Positions 1 through 10,946 of a stretch of DNA of 64,000 nt are shown in pieces (positions within the stretch are counted from its first letter, which is position 1; each line of letters opens with the position of its first letter). The DNA comes from Antilocapra americana (Eukaryota > Chordata > Mammalia > Artiodactyla > Antilocapridae), in the NCBI GenBank assembly GCA_007570785.1, contig ML664183.1:15312204-15376203 (forward strand), in the 5' to 3' direction. Under the pieces are notes generated by a model that was not told the origin of the DNA, did not search any database, and saw only the letters and a program-made list of their open reading frames with translations. The position numbers were made by a program, and so were the translations under genes.

Positions 1-164
1 ACAGGAAGGTCCCTGGGGCAGCTCCTTAGTCAGGCCCGTGAGACAGCTGACTTTAGGGCGACGTTGGCGGAGGGGGTGAACCTTAGCACGAGCAACAGCA
101 GTAGTTTTTACCGGGGTGTGTTACATACTGGGCTCCTGCGCCTCATTCATTTTGTCCTGTCATC

Positions 165-270
165 AAGCACAGGAAGTGGACACTATTATCGTCGTTTTAC
201 AGGTGGAGACACTGAGCTCGGAGATTTAAGTAACTTGCCTACGGTCACGGCTTTTCGGAAGAGTTGAATC
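165..270 (-). mobile_element. MIR SINE fragment (antisense)
   Basis: The sequence matches the antisense MIR core: an 'ttttacagrtggagacactgag' type block, then 'taagtaacttgcc' and 'ggtcac'. Diverged, so an ancient mammalian insertion. A further MIR-like 'cctcagttttc' block lies at about 316-343. It sits just left of the CpG island and shows no coding potential. Confidence 0.6.
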
Positions 271-435
271 TAGGTTCTCCAACTCGAAGAAACAGCGCTT
301 TAAACACGTCGGAGCCTCAGTTTTCTGTGCTGTGAAATGGGCGGGCTGCACGAGCAGAGATGCCTGCCGCGTACACCTCAGGGAGTCCTGGGATTCCTGA
401 AGCAGAGCTTGCTCTTTGACCCTACAGGGGAAAGT

Positions 436-1312
436 TCTTTTTGAGACGACCGAGCCCCCTCTGCCTGCCTACTAGGTCAGGGGCAACGCACCGCCGTTCC
501 CGGGGAGGGTCGGGCAGTCCGGAGCGAGGTGGCTCGGGTCACAGCGGGCAGGTCCATTACATAACCGCGAGGCGGCCCCTCACCCCTCGCCAAGCCGCGG
601 CCCGTAGAGCGGATCCCGGGATAAATCCCATTCACCCGCCGGCCAGAGTCCGCGGCGGAGCTGGGGGCGTTGAACTCCCTGGCGCATTTCGGACGCTGAG
701 CGCTGGGATTTTCCCCGCCACGCTCTCCGCCTCCCGCGCTGCCCGTGGGGCCCCCACCCCAGCCCCGCCGGCGCCTCTGCCCCGTCCGCTCCCCGCCCCT
801 CGGGAGCGCGGACCTCGGCGCCTGGGGCCCGGGAAGGGGCCACCGCGCGGGGACGCGGCACGGTGGGTGCACCCCGGGGGCATGTCCGCGCGCCACCGCC
901 CGGGCTGCAGCGGTCCATGCGAGGTGAGCAAGCGGAGCGGCCGAGAGCAGAGGGGGATCTGCACTTACTGGGCGGGCTGCGGAGGGCTGGAGGCTGGCCC
1001 GCCCGGCTGCCGGGGCGCAGTCTCCCGCCGATCGCTCTGGCACCAGGATCCCCAGCGCGCCCGCCCGCGAGCCCACTGGCACATCTCTGTCTGCTCTCAG
1101 GACGCGGTGGCTCAGGTGACCCGGGCATCCTTCGCGGCCGGCCGGCAGGCTCTAGGGCTGGGCTGGGTGGAGGTGGCAGAGGGCGCTCCCTTGGCTGCCT
1201 GGCGACGCACCGGGAGCCCGCCACCATAGCTTGGTTCCTCGGAGCGCCTGTTGTGTTGGGAAAAGACACATGCCCACCCGCCCCGGCGGTGCTGGGCCGG
1301 TGCTCGGGCAGT
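436..1312. promoter_or_regulatory. CpG island, probable promoter and first exon region of an unidentified gene
   Basis: This is the only GC-rich, CpG-dense stretch in the window; the flanks are AT-rich and CpG-poor. It carries Sp1/KLF-type boxes (ccccgcccc at 791-799, gggcggg at 970-976, another gggcggg just outside at 339-345) and no TATA box, as in broad CpG promoters. Several long frames on both strands cross it, but they are expected in GC-rich DNA and resemble no family I recognise. Transcription direction is not certain: a good plus-strand donor lies at 924, a weaker minus-strand one at about 968. It is probably the promoter of a gene whose intron or flank fills the window, but the gene cannot be named. 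Confidence 0.8.
911..929 (+). other. Candidate 5' splice site at the end of a first exon
   Basis: Inside the CpG island the sequence reads ATGCGAG|gtgagc, with GT at 924-925. GAG|gtgagc is close to the consensus donor. An ATG at 917-919 would leave only two full codons before the junction, so the exon could equally be non-coding. No matching acceptor or downstream coding exon was recognised, so this stays a candidate. Confidence 0.25.
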
Positions 1313-2668
1313 TTCTGGGCAGGTGGCTGGACAGGGAGGGGCTTTGATCCCCACCTCCTGTGGTTTCCAAATGCCGACTTCTCGTGCAGGAGAGATCGCC
1401 CAAGATTCCTTCTGGATTCTGTACCTAACGTCTCTTATTTATTTCGAATCTTCCCTTTCTCTCAGGTGATAATGTTTACTTAATTTCCATTAACTTAATT
1501 TCTTGGTTGCTTCTTGTCCTCAAAGAAAATCAGTGATACCTGTAATACAGACTCAGGGAAAAGTGCTTGAAGCAAAATTTGAGAGCAGGGTTCCAGTAAT
1601 TCATGAGACTATTTGGTTAGCCTTTGGCTTTCACAACTCAGCATTCATTCTGAATCTCTTGTAATTTTCTTTCTTTCTTTTTTTTTTTTGTATTGAGTCA
1701 GTTGGAACCTGCTAGGGCACTGGTTCAATCCTTCCATTCTGGAGGGACTCTAGTTAGTTTAACTTACCTTTTTTTTTTTTTTTTTTTTTTGCTGAGAGCT
1801 GGGCACTTTGGTGGCTGCAGTCAGCTTTACCCAGAAGCAATGTCTTCAGACCCTCCATATTTAGAAACACACTGATCAGGTGTTTGAGAGATCACTAGCT
1901 TTTAAAATCATTAACTGCCTCTGCCCAAAACCTCATGTCAAACTAAGCAAATGGTGTCTGACCCTTCCAGGAGTAGTAATTAAGTGACTGGATTTGGTCA
2001 CTTAACAATCACAGGATCTTGGAAATTGTTCAGGTTTTTAGAGATGGTCTGGTCAGACTCTTCACTAGACAGCCTGGAAAACTCAGTTTCCTGTTAGCAA
2101 GGATTGGTTAAGTTCATCGGTGACTGAAGCAGTACCAGAATCCAGGCCGTCTCCTCCCAACTCAGTTCAGTTTTCAAACCATATTACTCTCAGGCATTTA
2201 GAACAAAATTGATGATCAGAGTCATCTCATCATGTCATTTTCCTGTTATTATTTTCCTGTCTATCTTTTTCTTTCTAAACTGGGATTCTGAAATAGTTGA
2301 GAGGTTGATTAAGTCAAACCACCTTTTAGTATAATGTTTAAAAATACAAACCCTTAGTTTTAAGTAATACATCTTAAATGCATGTATTTAAATAATAATA
2401 TGAAGATGAATATGCAGATACGTTTCAAGTGAACTGCCAGGAGAAGAAAAGCAATCAAAACCATAGATGGATAAAATTTATCCTCATCTATCTTTGGTGT
2501 CTCTTTGGATTCTTACATTCCTGTGCTGATCATTGGTTAGAATTCAGAGTGTGATTTGTGACTTTGGAGCTGGATTGGGAAAAGTGGCTTATATGAGGAC
2601 AATTTGTGTGTTGTGATTAACATGATGACCTGTAACAGTGCTCAGAGAAAGGAATTTTAAAGAGACTT
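1313..2668. other. No gene seen; AT-rich flank with two poly-T runs
   Basis: CpG content falls abruptly after the island. T-rich runs lie at about 1675-1690 and 1769-1790 (22 T); they may be antisense tails of decayed retroposons. I see no exon-like or RNA-gene signal. Confidence 0.5.
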
Positions 2669-2680
2669 ATTTAGCATTTT

Positions 2681-2886
2681 GGGCTCCCCAGATGGCTTAG
2701 TGGTAAAGAATCTGCCTGCCAGTGCAGGAGACTTGGGTTGATTCCTGGATTGGGAGGATCCTGGCAGAGGAAATGGCAACCCACTCCAGTATTCTTGCCT
2801 GGAAAATCTCACGGCTAGAGGAGCCTGGTGGGCTACAGTCCTTGGAGTCACAAAAAGTCAACATGACTTAGGGACTGCACACACAC
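2681..2886 (+). mobile_element. Bov-tA SINE
   Basis: Complete tRNA-Glu head ('ggctcccca..ggcttag.ggtaaagaatctgcctgcc') followed by the BovB-derived body ('ccactccagtattcttgcctgg', 'gaggagcctggtgggctacagtcc'). It is flanked by a perfect 12-bp target-site duplication, atttagcatttt, at 2669-2680 and 2887-2898. Confidence 0.95.
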
Positions 2887-2934
2887 ATTTAGCATTTTCG
2901 CATTACACTACACATTTTTTGTATTTTTCAGTTT

Positions 2935-3050
2935 ACTTTAATAGGTATTTATTGAATGCCTACTATGTGCCCAGTGATGTTCTGGTCACTCAAGATATAT
3001 CAGTGAATAAAACAAAGAACTTTGGTCTTGTGAACCTCAGGTTACAATTT
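2935..3050 (+). mobile_element. L2 LINE 3' fragment
   Basis: Contains the L2 signature 'tttattgaatgcctactatgtgcc' followed by 'cagtgaataaaacaaa'. Ancient and diverged, non-coding here. Confidence 0.7.
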
Positions 3051-3121
3051 ATTTATTAGAATTTTTCCAGGATTGTTTGGCAGATGGAAGAGAATTTCAG
3101 TTTTGCCTAAAATAGGAAGGT

Positions 3122-3231
3122 ATTTCCCAGGCAAGAATACTGGAGTGGGTTGCCATTTCCTTTTCTAGGGAATCTTCCCAACCCAGGGATCGAATTCGTC
3201 TCTCCTCTACCACTGAACCACCAGGGAAGCC
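3122..3231 (-). mobile_element. Bov-tA SINE, truncated, antisense
   Basis: Antisense Bov-tA from the body ('ccaggcaagaatactgg') through the tRNA head ('accaccagggaagccc'). The 3' part of the element is missing at the left end. Near-repeats 'taaaataggaa' and 'taaaagtaggaa' flank it and may be a decayed target duplication. Confidence 0.88.
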
Positions 3232-4555
3232 CTAAAAGTAGGAAAATAAACACAAATATTTCAAATTATCTTCCTTCCAATCCCATAAATCTGCTGATTT
3301 TATAATCAGTGTGAAAATAAATACAGGAACAAATTCAGATAGAGTTACTTTGACTTTTATGAACTGATGTACGTGAACTCTACCTGAATAGAAATTCCCA
3401 CACTTGGTTACTTTATGTGTATTCATTTAGAGTCCCTGAAATGATATTTCCTTTAGTGCAAGGACATCACTGTGGTGACATTAAACTCAATAAAGCATGA
3501 GAGGATTAGTTTTCTCAGTGATGTTGGTGCCCTGATGTCAGTGTTGTGGACTATAATTGTATTTGTTTTAAGATGGAGCTTCTTATTTGTTTATGAAGAG
3601 AAGTGTTGTGCTTTGATTTTGTCTCAGTTTGCATTCTGTCCTCTGCTCCCCTCCATGTTAATAGGCAGCATAGTGTTGTGACTTATTGCCAAATCTGTTA
3701 CCACAGAGGTTTTTCTTTTTAATCAGACATTACCATTTTAATCATTTTCTGATCTTCTCAATTGCTTTTTCTTCAGAATGGCATGGTTTGCAAGCTCAGG
3801 CATGTTTATTGTTTTTAACAAAGGCTTATCAAAATGAAGTTGGCATTTTTTCAGTCATATACAGCCAAAAAAAAGTATTCACTACAGCTTTGAGGGTTGT
3901 TTATGCATTCCTTACCTAACCAATGGCTTTGCTTTTAAAAATCGCCAATTTGGAAGCGATGTTCTTCTGAGTCCCTTTCTACGATATCTAAAAACCCATT
4001 CAAGTTGTATGATAATTTAATTGAGAAAAACGAAATCCACACTTGAAGACATTGAGAGGTTTTGAGTATACGAAGATTTTTGTCTCTGTTTTTAAGTTGT
4101 TTTGCATCAAAGGACATCAGAAAATATCATTATCTAACAATATCCTATTTGAAAGTGATCTCTGTTAAACACTTGGAGGAGAGTCACGACGCCTGACAGC
4201 TGCTAGGTACCCAGGGGCAGTTGATTTTCTTCCTTTGCCTACCACTCTGCCCCCATCAGATTCTTACCTTGCCCCCACCCCACCCCCACTTACTGCACAT
4301 TAAAGAAAGAGATGTGTTGCTCTGTAGCCAGGTAAGAAGTTACATACCTTTAATTAATTATTTAATCAATGTACTCATTCATTATTTACTTTACAAATAT
4401 TTATTGAACATCTTATTACAGGTTTGTGCAAAGATTGTGTCCTGCATCCCTCCTTCCCTGTGCCGGTGGCTGTAGCGGGTATAAAAACATACTACTTGCC
4501 TCTGAAGCAGTCTATGGTCTCATATGGAAGAAAAGACATTGTGTAGCTAGCTGTA
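3232..4555. other. No gene seen
   Basis: AT-rich unique or very old sequence. A short L2-like block ('caaatatttattgaacatctta') lies at about 4360-4432. Open frames up to 84 codons show no family resemblance. Confidence 0.4.
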
Positions 4556-4771
4556 TGGCTTTCCTGATGCCTCGGTGGTAAAGAATCCTGCCAGTGCAGG
4601 AGACCTGCCAATGCAGGTTTGATCCCTGGGTCAGGAAGGTCCCTGGAGGAATGCATGGCAACCTACTCCAGGATTCTTGCCTGGGAAGTCCCATAGACAG
4701 AGGAGCCTAGCGGGCTACAGCCCATGGAGTCGCAAAAGAATCAGACAACTTAGTGAATAAAACAACAACAA
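4556..4771 (+). mobile_element. Bov-tA SINE
   Basis: Full tRNA head and body, ending in a short A/C-rich tail. Inside the head an 'agtgcaggagacctgcc' stretch is partly duplicated, lengthening it. Flanked by ctagctgta (4547-4555) and ctagctata (4772-4780), an 8/9 target duplication. Confidence 0.92.
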
Positions 4772-4780
4772 CTAGCTATA

Positions 4781-5430
4781 GAATACCAGTTATAACGACC
4801 ATAAAAGATAGATAACTACTTTAGAAATTAAAAGGAAGGAGAGAGAGCAGGTAGGCACTATGGGGAGTCGAGACTTAGGAGGAGGACATGTTTGAGCTGA
4901 TCCTTAAAAGATAAGTAAGATGGTAAAGTTCTTCTTGAGGCAGCGGGGTATACCTATCTCTATGGGAGCCCATCTTTGCTTCTTTTGAAGACTTAGACTT
5001 ATGGAAAACTTCCTTTTGGGATAGTTGAAGTTATGCTGTGTTGTCTAATAGACACAGATCATCTCTACACCTCTGCATACACACCGCTTCATCCTAGGTA
5101 ATGGAGTACCGATCAACACTAATGCATCTGCTGGGGTTAACTAGTGCTCTCCTTTCCCCCTGAAAAAGGAACCTGTTGTTGCTCAGAATGCAGAGGCCAC
5201 TGTGGCAAATAACTGTCATCATAATAAACTGGTGTACTTTGCTTTTATCAGCTCAGGGTCAGGCTTACAGTGGTGTTTGGTCACAGGCTTGTTTATTTTG
5301 ATAATACTCACTACTGTAATTTTGTGATTTAATTAAATATTAAATAAACTGATATAATGGGAGTGCCAAAAAGGAATGCTATTTCTGTGAAAACTTGATT
5401 GCCACAGAGATTTGTAAAAATAAGCCATAT
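4781..5430. other. No gene seen
   Basis: AT-rich sequence without recognised repeat, exon or RNA gene. Confidence 0.35.
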
Positions 5431-5439
5431 TAAAAAACA

Positions 5440-5745
5440 ATATAAACGGCTACAACCTGGATGAACCATGAACACATTATAATGAGTGAAAGAAAGCAGA
5501 CACAAAAGATCGCAAACTGTGATTCCGCTTATGTGAGATAGCCACAGTAGATAAACATACAGAGATGAAGTGTACATTTGTGGTTGCCAGGGTATAGGGT
5601 AGGGGGAATTGAGCATGAATGGTAATGGGTACAAGATTTCTTTTTGGGGTGATGGCTGGATTCTGGAATTAATGGTGTTGGTTTTACAACATCAGAATTA
5701 TATACTTTAGGAGGCTAAATTTTTTAAAAAGCAACAAACTACTGC
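5440..5745 (+). mobile_element. Old L1M 3' end
   Basis: Reads like the end of an ancient L1: 'aacctggatgaacc', 'gtgagagaaagcagacacaaaag' type text, 'gtggttgccagggtatagggt', then 'tatactttaggaggctaaattt'. Diverged, with no intact frame. Confidence 0.65.
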
Positions 5746-5963
5746 TCCCCAGGTATGGAATAATTTGCTTTTATAAAATATTAGAAATCTATAGTAAAAA
5801 AAAAAAAAACTAGGGCGATTTTACCCTCAGGTTTTTTCACAAGTGCCTTTAAGGTACAAATGCATTTAAGAAATGTAAGGTGGAAATCTGGCCATGGTTT
5901 AACCAAGAAAGGCAACACAGAAATGAAATCATCATTCTGAGTGGTGTAAAGTGATATCTCATT

Positions 5964-6637
5964 GTGGTTTTGATTTGCATTTCTCTGATAATGAGTGATG
6001 TTGAGCATCTTTTCATGTGTTTGTTAGCCATTTTTATGTCTTCTTTGGAGAAACGTCTGTTCAATTCTTTGGCCCACTTTTTGATTGGGTTGTTTATTTT
6101 CCTAGAATGGAGCTGCAGGAGTTGCTTGTATATTTTTGAGATTAATTGTTTGTCCGTTGCTTCATTGGCTATTATTTTCTCCCATTCTGAAGGCTGTCTT
6201 TTCACCTTGCTTATACTTTCCTTTGCAGTGCAGAAGCTTTTAATTTTAGTTAGGTCCCATTTGTTTATTCATGCTTTTATTTCCAATATTCTGGGAGGTG
6301 GGTCATGTAGGATCCTGCTTTGGTTGATGTCAGAGAGTGTTTTCCCAATGTTATCCTCTAGGAGTTTTATAGTTTCTGCTCTTATGCTTAGATCTTTGAT
6401 CCACTTTGAATTTATCTTTGTGTATGGTGTTAGAAAGTGTTCTAGTTTCATTCTTTTACAAGTGGCTATCCAGTTTTCCCAGCACCACTTGTTAAAGAGG
6501 TTGTCTTTTCTCCATTGTATATTCTTGCCTCCTTTGTCAAAGATAAGGTGTCCATAGATGCGTGGATTTATCTCTGAGCTTTCTATTCTGTTCCATTGAT
6601 CTATATTTCTGTCTTTGTGCCAGTACCATACTGTCTT
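5964..6637 (-). pseudogene. L1 ORF2 fragment, antisense half of the inverted L1
   Basis: Read on the minus strand, this half encodes part of L1 ORF2 downstream of the reverse transcriptase core, with stretches such as [32 protein letters not shown] and [23 protein letters not shown]. The reading is split by a stop or frame change near 6206-6268, so it is dead. The plus-strand 197-codon frame over the same bases is only its shadow. Confidence 0.85.
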
Positions 6638-6645
6638 AAACCACA

Positions 6646-7140
6646 ATGAGATATCACTTTACACCACTCAGAATGGCTGCAATCCAAAAATCCACAAGTA
6701 ATAAATGCTGGAGAGGATGTGGAGAAAAGGGAACTCTCTTACACTGTTGGTGGGATTGCAAACTAGTACAGCCTCTATGGAAAACAGTGTGGAGATTCCT
6801 TAAAAAACTGCAAATAGTCCTGCCATATGACCCAGCAATCCCACTGTTGGGCATATACACCGAGGAAACCAGAATTGAAAGAGACACGTGTACCCCAATG
6901 TTCATCGCTGCATTGTTTACAATAGCCAGGACATGGAACCAACCTAGATGCCCATCAACTGACGAATGGATAAGAAAGCTGTGGTACATATACACAATGG
7001 AATATTACTCAGCATTAAAAAAAAATTCATTTGAATCAGTTCTACTCAGATGGACGAAACTGGAGCCCATTATCCAGAGTGAAGTAAGCCAGAAGCAAAA
7101 ACAACAATACAGTATATTAAAGCATATATATGGAATTTAG
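6646..7140 (+). pseudogene. L1 ORF2 C-terminal remnant
   Basis: An open stretch of 164 codons encoding the ORF2 C-terminus, including the Cys/His/Trp-rich segment '[18 protein letters not shown]', then '[32 protein letters not shown]' type text and ending at the normal ORF2 stop just before the 3' UTR. It lacks the endonuclease and reverse transcriptase, so it cannot work. The long open reading suggests a fairly young insertion. Confidence 0.85.
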
Positions 7141-7463
7141 AAAGACGGTAACGAGAACCCAGCATGCGAGACAGCAAAAGGAACGCAGATGTATAGAATA
7201 GACTCAGGGCCTCTGTGGATGAGGGAAAGGGTGGGATGATATGGGAGAATGACATTGAAACATGTTAATTATCATATGTCTAAGCAATAGCCGGCCCAGG
7301 ATTGATGCTTGGGACTGGTGCAACGAGATTCCCCTGGGGGAGGGAGGAGGGAGGGGTGTTCTGGAGGGGGAGCATATGTAAACCCATGGTGATATCATGT
7401 CATTGTTTGGCAAAACTAATAAAAAAAATGTTTAATAAAAAAAAAAAAGAAATGAAATCATCA

Positions 7464-8060
7464 GGGGACATGCAACAATTAGTGAATGATTTTCCCTTTA
7501 TTTATGTGACTAAAATTGAAATATGTTTGAAACATGATATATCAACTTTTTGACTCCCTGCTTTTACTGACTTCTGATTGCTTCAATTATGAGTGTTTAT
7601 AATGTTCCAACTTCTTAGGGTACCCTGGTGTATCTTGAAAATAGCTCATCTCTTTGGCTCTGGAGGGAAATTCCATGTTTATGAGTTTCTCTTATGGATG
7701 TCATATTAGTCCCTTATGATTGCAGAGGAGGCCGGAACCTAATTTTCAATCTACTAAATCACCATAAAAATCACAACCCGTTTTTCCCAAACTGTCTTTT
7801 GGCTTCCTGGATATACATGTAAACAAAGTAGCAACATAAAATCTTAACTCTACCCATAAATAAACACTTGTAGACTTTATAATTTTTCAAAATATTTTGA
7901 GCACAATTCACCATGTTGTGGCTTAACATATTACACATTAAGGCCATAATTGCTTATTCTATAATTCTCTTTTTTTGATGAAATACTTTCCATAGAAGTG
8001 GACTCATATTCATCTACCAGAAACAGTTGTATTTATTGAAATAGCAATTTCAGTTCTCTA
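7464..8060. other. No gene seen
   Basis: AT-rich sequence with no recognised element. Confidence 0.35.
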
Positions 8061-8062
8061 AG

Positions 8063-8230
8063 TGTTAGTGAGTGTTAGTCACTCAGTTGTGTTTTACTCT
8101 TTGTGACCCCATGGACTGTAGCCCGCCAGGCTACTCCGTCCCTGGAATTCTCCAGGCACGAATACTGGGATGGATAGCCATTCATTCCCTTCTCCAGAGG
8201 ACCTCCCAGCTCAGGGCTAAACCAATTGAC
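8063..8230 (-). mobile_element. Bov-tA SINE, 5'-truncated, antisense
   Basis: Antisense body from 'gttagtcactcagttgtg' through 'gaccccatggactgtagcccgccaggct' and 'ggattctccagg' type text. It fades out before the tRNA head is complete. Confidence 0.85.
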
Positions 8231-8689
8231 TGCTTCTCTTATGTCATGTTTTTGGTAACTGTAATGTCATAAAGGTCTATTTCTTGAGGAGAGCAAGTAG
8301 GGGTTTTCCTCTCCAACAGTGTGTTTCCTCTGTAATGACTTACAGATGTATTCTTGTTTATTATGTGTTTCTTTAAGTTGATTGAGTTGTTAATCCTAAT
8401 GCTCAGATTTGCCTCTGGATAGTTTGCATTTAATTGTACCAAACTGATTTTGAAAATATAGGACTTTATATAAGAAAGATAGCAGTTTAAACCTGGCCTT
8501 GTGTGACTTAGACAAAATATGACTGATTTTAGTTTTTTCCTTGTCATTGCACTTTACTGTCTCTGAGAAAATGTGCTAAAGTGGTTGATGTAGGACCTGT
8601 AAAAGGCCGATCTGGCTCACTACTTAGAATTGACTTTAGATTTAATGACATTTGTTCTTTTACTTAATTATTTATTTAAATTTTTGTTT

Positions 8690-8751
8690 TTTAATTTAAG
8701 TATAGTTGATTTACTGTGTTGTGTTGCTGAACCAGCAAAGTGATTCTGTTT

Positions 8752-8801
<50 letters not shown>

Positions 8802-8995
8802 TACATACATACATATGTATATAAATACACATTCTTTTTTAGATTCTTTTCCCTTATAGGTTATTATAAAATATTGAATATAGTTCCCTGTGCTATATTG
8901 TAGGTCCTTGGTTATTTATTTTCTATATTGTAGTATGTATCTGTTAATACTCATGGAAACTCTGACCCATGGTTACCAATTAGCTTCCCGAATTG
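8690..8995 (-). mobile_element. L1 3' UTR fragment, antisense, with (TA)n and (CA)n tract
   Basis: Matches the artiodactyl L1 antisense 3' region: 'aagtatagttgatttac', 'gcaaagtgattctgtt', 'gaatatagttccctgtgctata'. The TA repeat at this L1 site is expanded at about 8754-8820 into (TA)n followed by (CA)n and (CATA)n. Confidence 0.75.
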
Positions 8996-8999
8996 TGCT

Positions 9000-9369
9000 T
9001 CAACTGTTGATTTTTGTATTAAAAATAGCACCATCATGGATCTTGACCGGTAGTTTTCTAGCTAGGTTTTTCAGATTTCTGGGAGTTTCAAGGAGACTCA
9101 GGGACTGTCCCAGGGCATGGGGATGGACAATAGAGTGTGTCCAAGGGTCCTTTCATTCGTCTGTTCTGCAACCTGACCAGGTGGGTTATTCTTGATTTCA
9201 CATTTTGGATTTCCAAGTAAGATTTTATTTGAACAAAGGAGTTTTTGGCAAAAACAAGTTTGTAAATCCCTAGGCCACATGTTTCTAAGTTTCTGCTTTT
9301 CTTTCCCTGCCAAATTTGGTTTATGTAGTTCTGGTAGCTCCTAGTTGTTTTCTAGATGCTTCTGTGCAG
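9000..9369. other. No gene seen
   Basis: No recognised repeat or exon. A 101-codon plus-strand frame partly overlaps the L1 fragment and has no family likeness. Confidence 0.3.
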
Positions 9370-9595
9370 GCATGCATGCTCAGTTGCTCAGTCATGTTAG
9401 CCTCTTTGAGACCCTGTAGACTGTAGCCTGCCAGACTCCTCTGTCCATGGAACTTTCCAGACAAGAATACTGGAGTGGATTGCCATTTCCCCCTCTAAGG
9501 AATCTTTCTGACCCAGAGATCGAACCTTAAGTCTCCGGCAGCTCCTGCATTGGCAGGTGGATTCTTTACCACTGAGCCAGCCACCTGGGAAGCCC
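9370..9595 (-). mobile_element. Bov-tA SINE, antisense
   Basis: Near full-length antisense copy, from 'catgctcagttgctcagtcatg' to 'gagccagccacctgggaagcccc'. Target duplication not clear (short ctgtgc on both sides). Confidence 0.92.
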
Positions 9596-9765
9596 CCTGT
9601 GCCTGTGCCTGTGTTGAAAAAGCATGGAGAAGACTTGGGTCATATTCACTTTATATCCTTCATGCTTGTGGGGATAGAGAGCCAAATGAACCGTTAGATA
9701 TTCTGGGCAAGAAATATGTAATAGATTGGAAGTTATCAGCATAGAAACTCAATTTAAGTCACTTG

Positions 9766-9814
9766 GTGCACGTGCACATGCGCGCGCGCGCGTGTGTGTG
9801 TATGTGTGTGTGTA
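9766..9814. repeat. 49-bp alternating purine-pyrimidine tract, (CG)n/(TG)n
   Basis: Every base from 9766 to 9814 alternates purine and pyrimidine. A GTGCAC-type start is followed by a (CG) core at about 9780-9792 and a (TG) run. Such tracts are known to favour left-handed Z-DNA; that is inferred here. CpG is otherwise scarce in this part of the window. Confidence 0.9.
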
Positions 9815-9829
9815 AGTAATTACCCACCG

Positions 9830-10650
9830 GGAGTATTTATAAAGAGGTGATAAAGATTAAGTCCTAAGGAGTAGCTGTGCTAGGTCAGGTACCCTCTCCT
9901 GTACTTGAATTAACCCAGTACACATTGGTCAGTGCTGTTTCCTTTTTATATTTTAAATTACTATTTCCCCACATAAGTTGTGCATAACTGTCAAAAGAGT
10001 TGGAGCATGAATGTGTATGTGGGTAGGTGGGGTGTAAGGTAACCTGGGAGGGTCGGAGCACAGGGTGTGAAAACCACCCAAAGAAGTTCTCCCACTTTTC
10101 AAACTCCTGCATCCTGTTCAGAAACTACAGGGCTCCTTCTATATGTGTATTGAGGTGCAGAATGAGAAGGTAAACTTGAGTAGTTAACCAGTGGCTTTGG
10201 CAGTGTATTATTTTCAGCATAAAATGATTTAAGTATTGTGGTTTCTTGACTTTTAAAATGCAGACATTTCCCCATGTCTTCATTCTCTCTTTTGCAATGG
10301 ACCTAGTGACTGTTAGGTTCTGAGTGTGATCTCAGTGAACCCAGGGGTAAGGTTCATTCCACATGGATCTGAAACTTAATTTCATTTCATTGCCACAACC
10401 CTGCCCTCCATACTGGCCAGCTGTTTGTCACTTTTAGTTACAAGGCTCACCAGGCAACAGTGTATTAACTTCATTAAGAAATACTCACAAAGCTTCTTAG
10501 AAAAAATCAAAGTACCTGGGTAAAGAATAAGTAAATGTTTATAAACAAAATACTGTCAAAAATATTTTCCTTAATAGGTAGGGTGTTCCAATGATAAAGG
10601 GACTGGTCACTGGATCAAAAATTAAGCCCCACACATTTTCCATTTCTTTT
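9830..10650. other. No gene seen
   Basis: No recognised repeat or coding signal. The longest minus frame (75 codons) has no likeness I know. Confidence 0.3.
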
Positions 10651-10654
10651 CACA

Positions 10655-10785
10655 AAAATTTTATTGAAATATAGTTGATTTAAAATGTTGTATTCATTTC
10701 AGGTTTATTCAGTTATACATATGTATATATTCTTTTTTTATATTATCTTCTAATATAGGTTATTCCTTTTTTACTTCTTTAGGTT
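10655..10785 (-). mobile_element. L1 3' UTR fragment, antisense
   Basis: Short copy of the same L1 3' region as at 8.7 kb: 'ttttattgaaatatagttgattt', 'gtttattcagttatacatatgtatat' and 'aatataggttatt'. Confidence 0.65.
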
Positions 10786-10946
10786 GACTTCTTTGTCTTC
10801 CACATTCACATAAAATATAGGCAACCATTTATTTTAATTTTATTAGAAATATAGGTCTAGCTAGAATTTCAAATAACACAGAGTTATTTGATGCCCCCAA
10901 ATTGGCATCTCAGAAGTGTCCTGATATATAAAGAATATTGTGGTTA

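Larger units (their letters stand above)
5935..7447 (+). mobile_element. 5'-inverted (twin-primed) L1 insertion
   Basis: One L1 insertion in two halves. Bases 5933-6637 carry ORF2 sequence in antisense. Bases 6638-7447 carry the rest of ORF2, the 3' UTR and an A-rich tail in sense. The halves overlap: 5933-5970 is the exact reverse complement of 6638-6675 (38 bp). A perfect 16-bp target duplication, agaaatgaaatcatca, flanks the whole element at 5919-5934 and 7448-7463. This is the standard twin-priming structure. Confidence 0.95.

Noticed and set aside
953..976. Minus-strand splice donor CCA|GTAAGT in the CpG island
   Set aside because: The exon-side match is weak and no minus-strand exon or acceptor was found; kept only as a caveat on promoter direction.
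441..1483. Long overlapping open frames (up to 262 codons plus, 229 codons minus) in the CpG island
   Set aside because: GC-rich DNA has few stop codons; the translations are Pro/Arg/Gly/Ala-rich on both strands, with no domain or family likeness.
2681..2760. tRNA-like sequence at the heads of Bov-tA SINEs
   Set aside because: SINE heads derived from tRNA-Glu, without an intact cloverleaf; not tRNA genes.
5964..6557. 197-codon plus-strand hydrophobic open frame
   Set aside because: It is the exact antisense of L1 ORF2 in the inverted half of the L1.
8754..8820. (TA)n/(CA)n tract as a possible origin or regulatory element
   Set aside because: It is the expanded TA repeat at a fixed place in the L1 3' UTR, seen also in the L1 copy at 35.4 kb.
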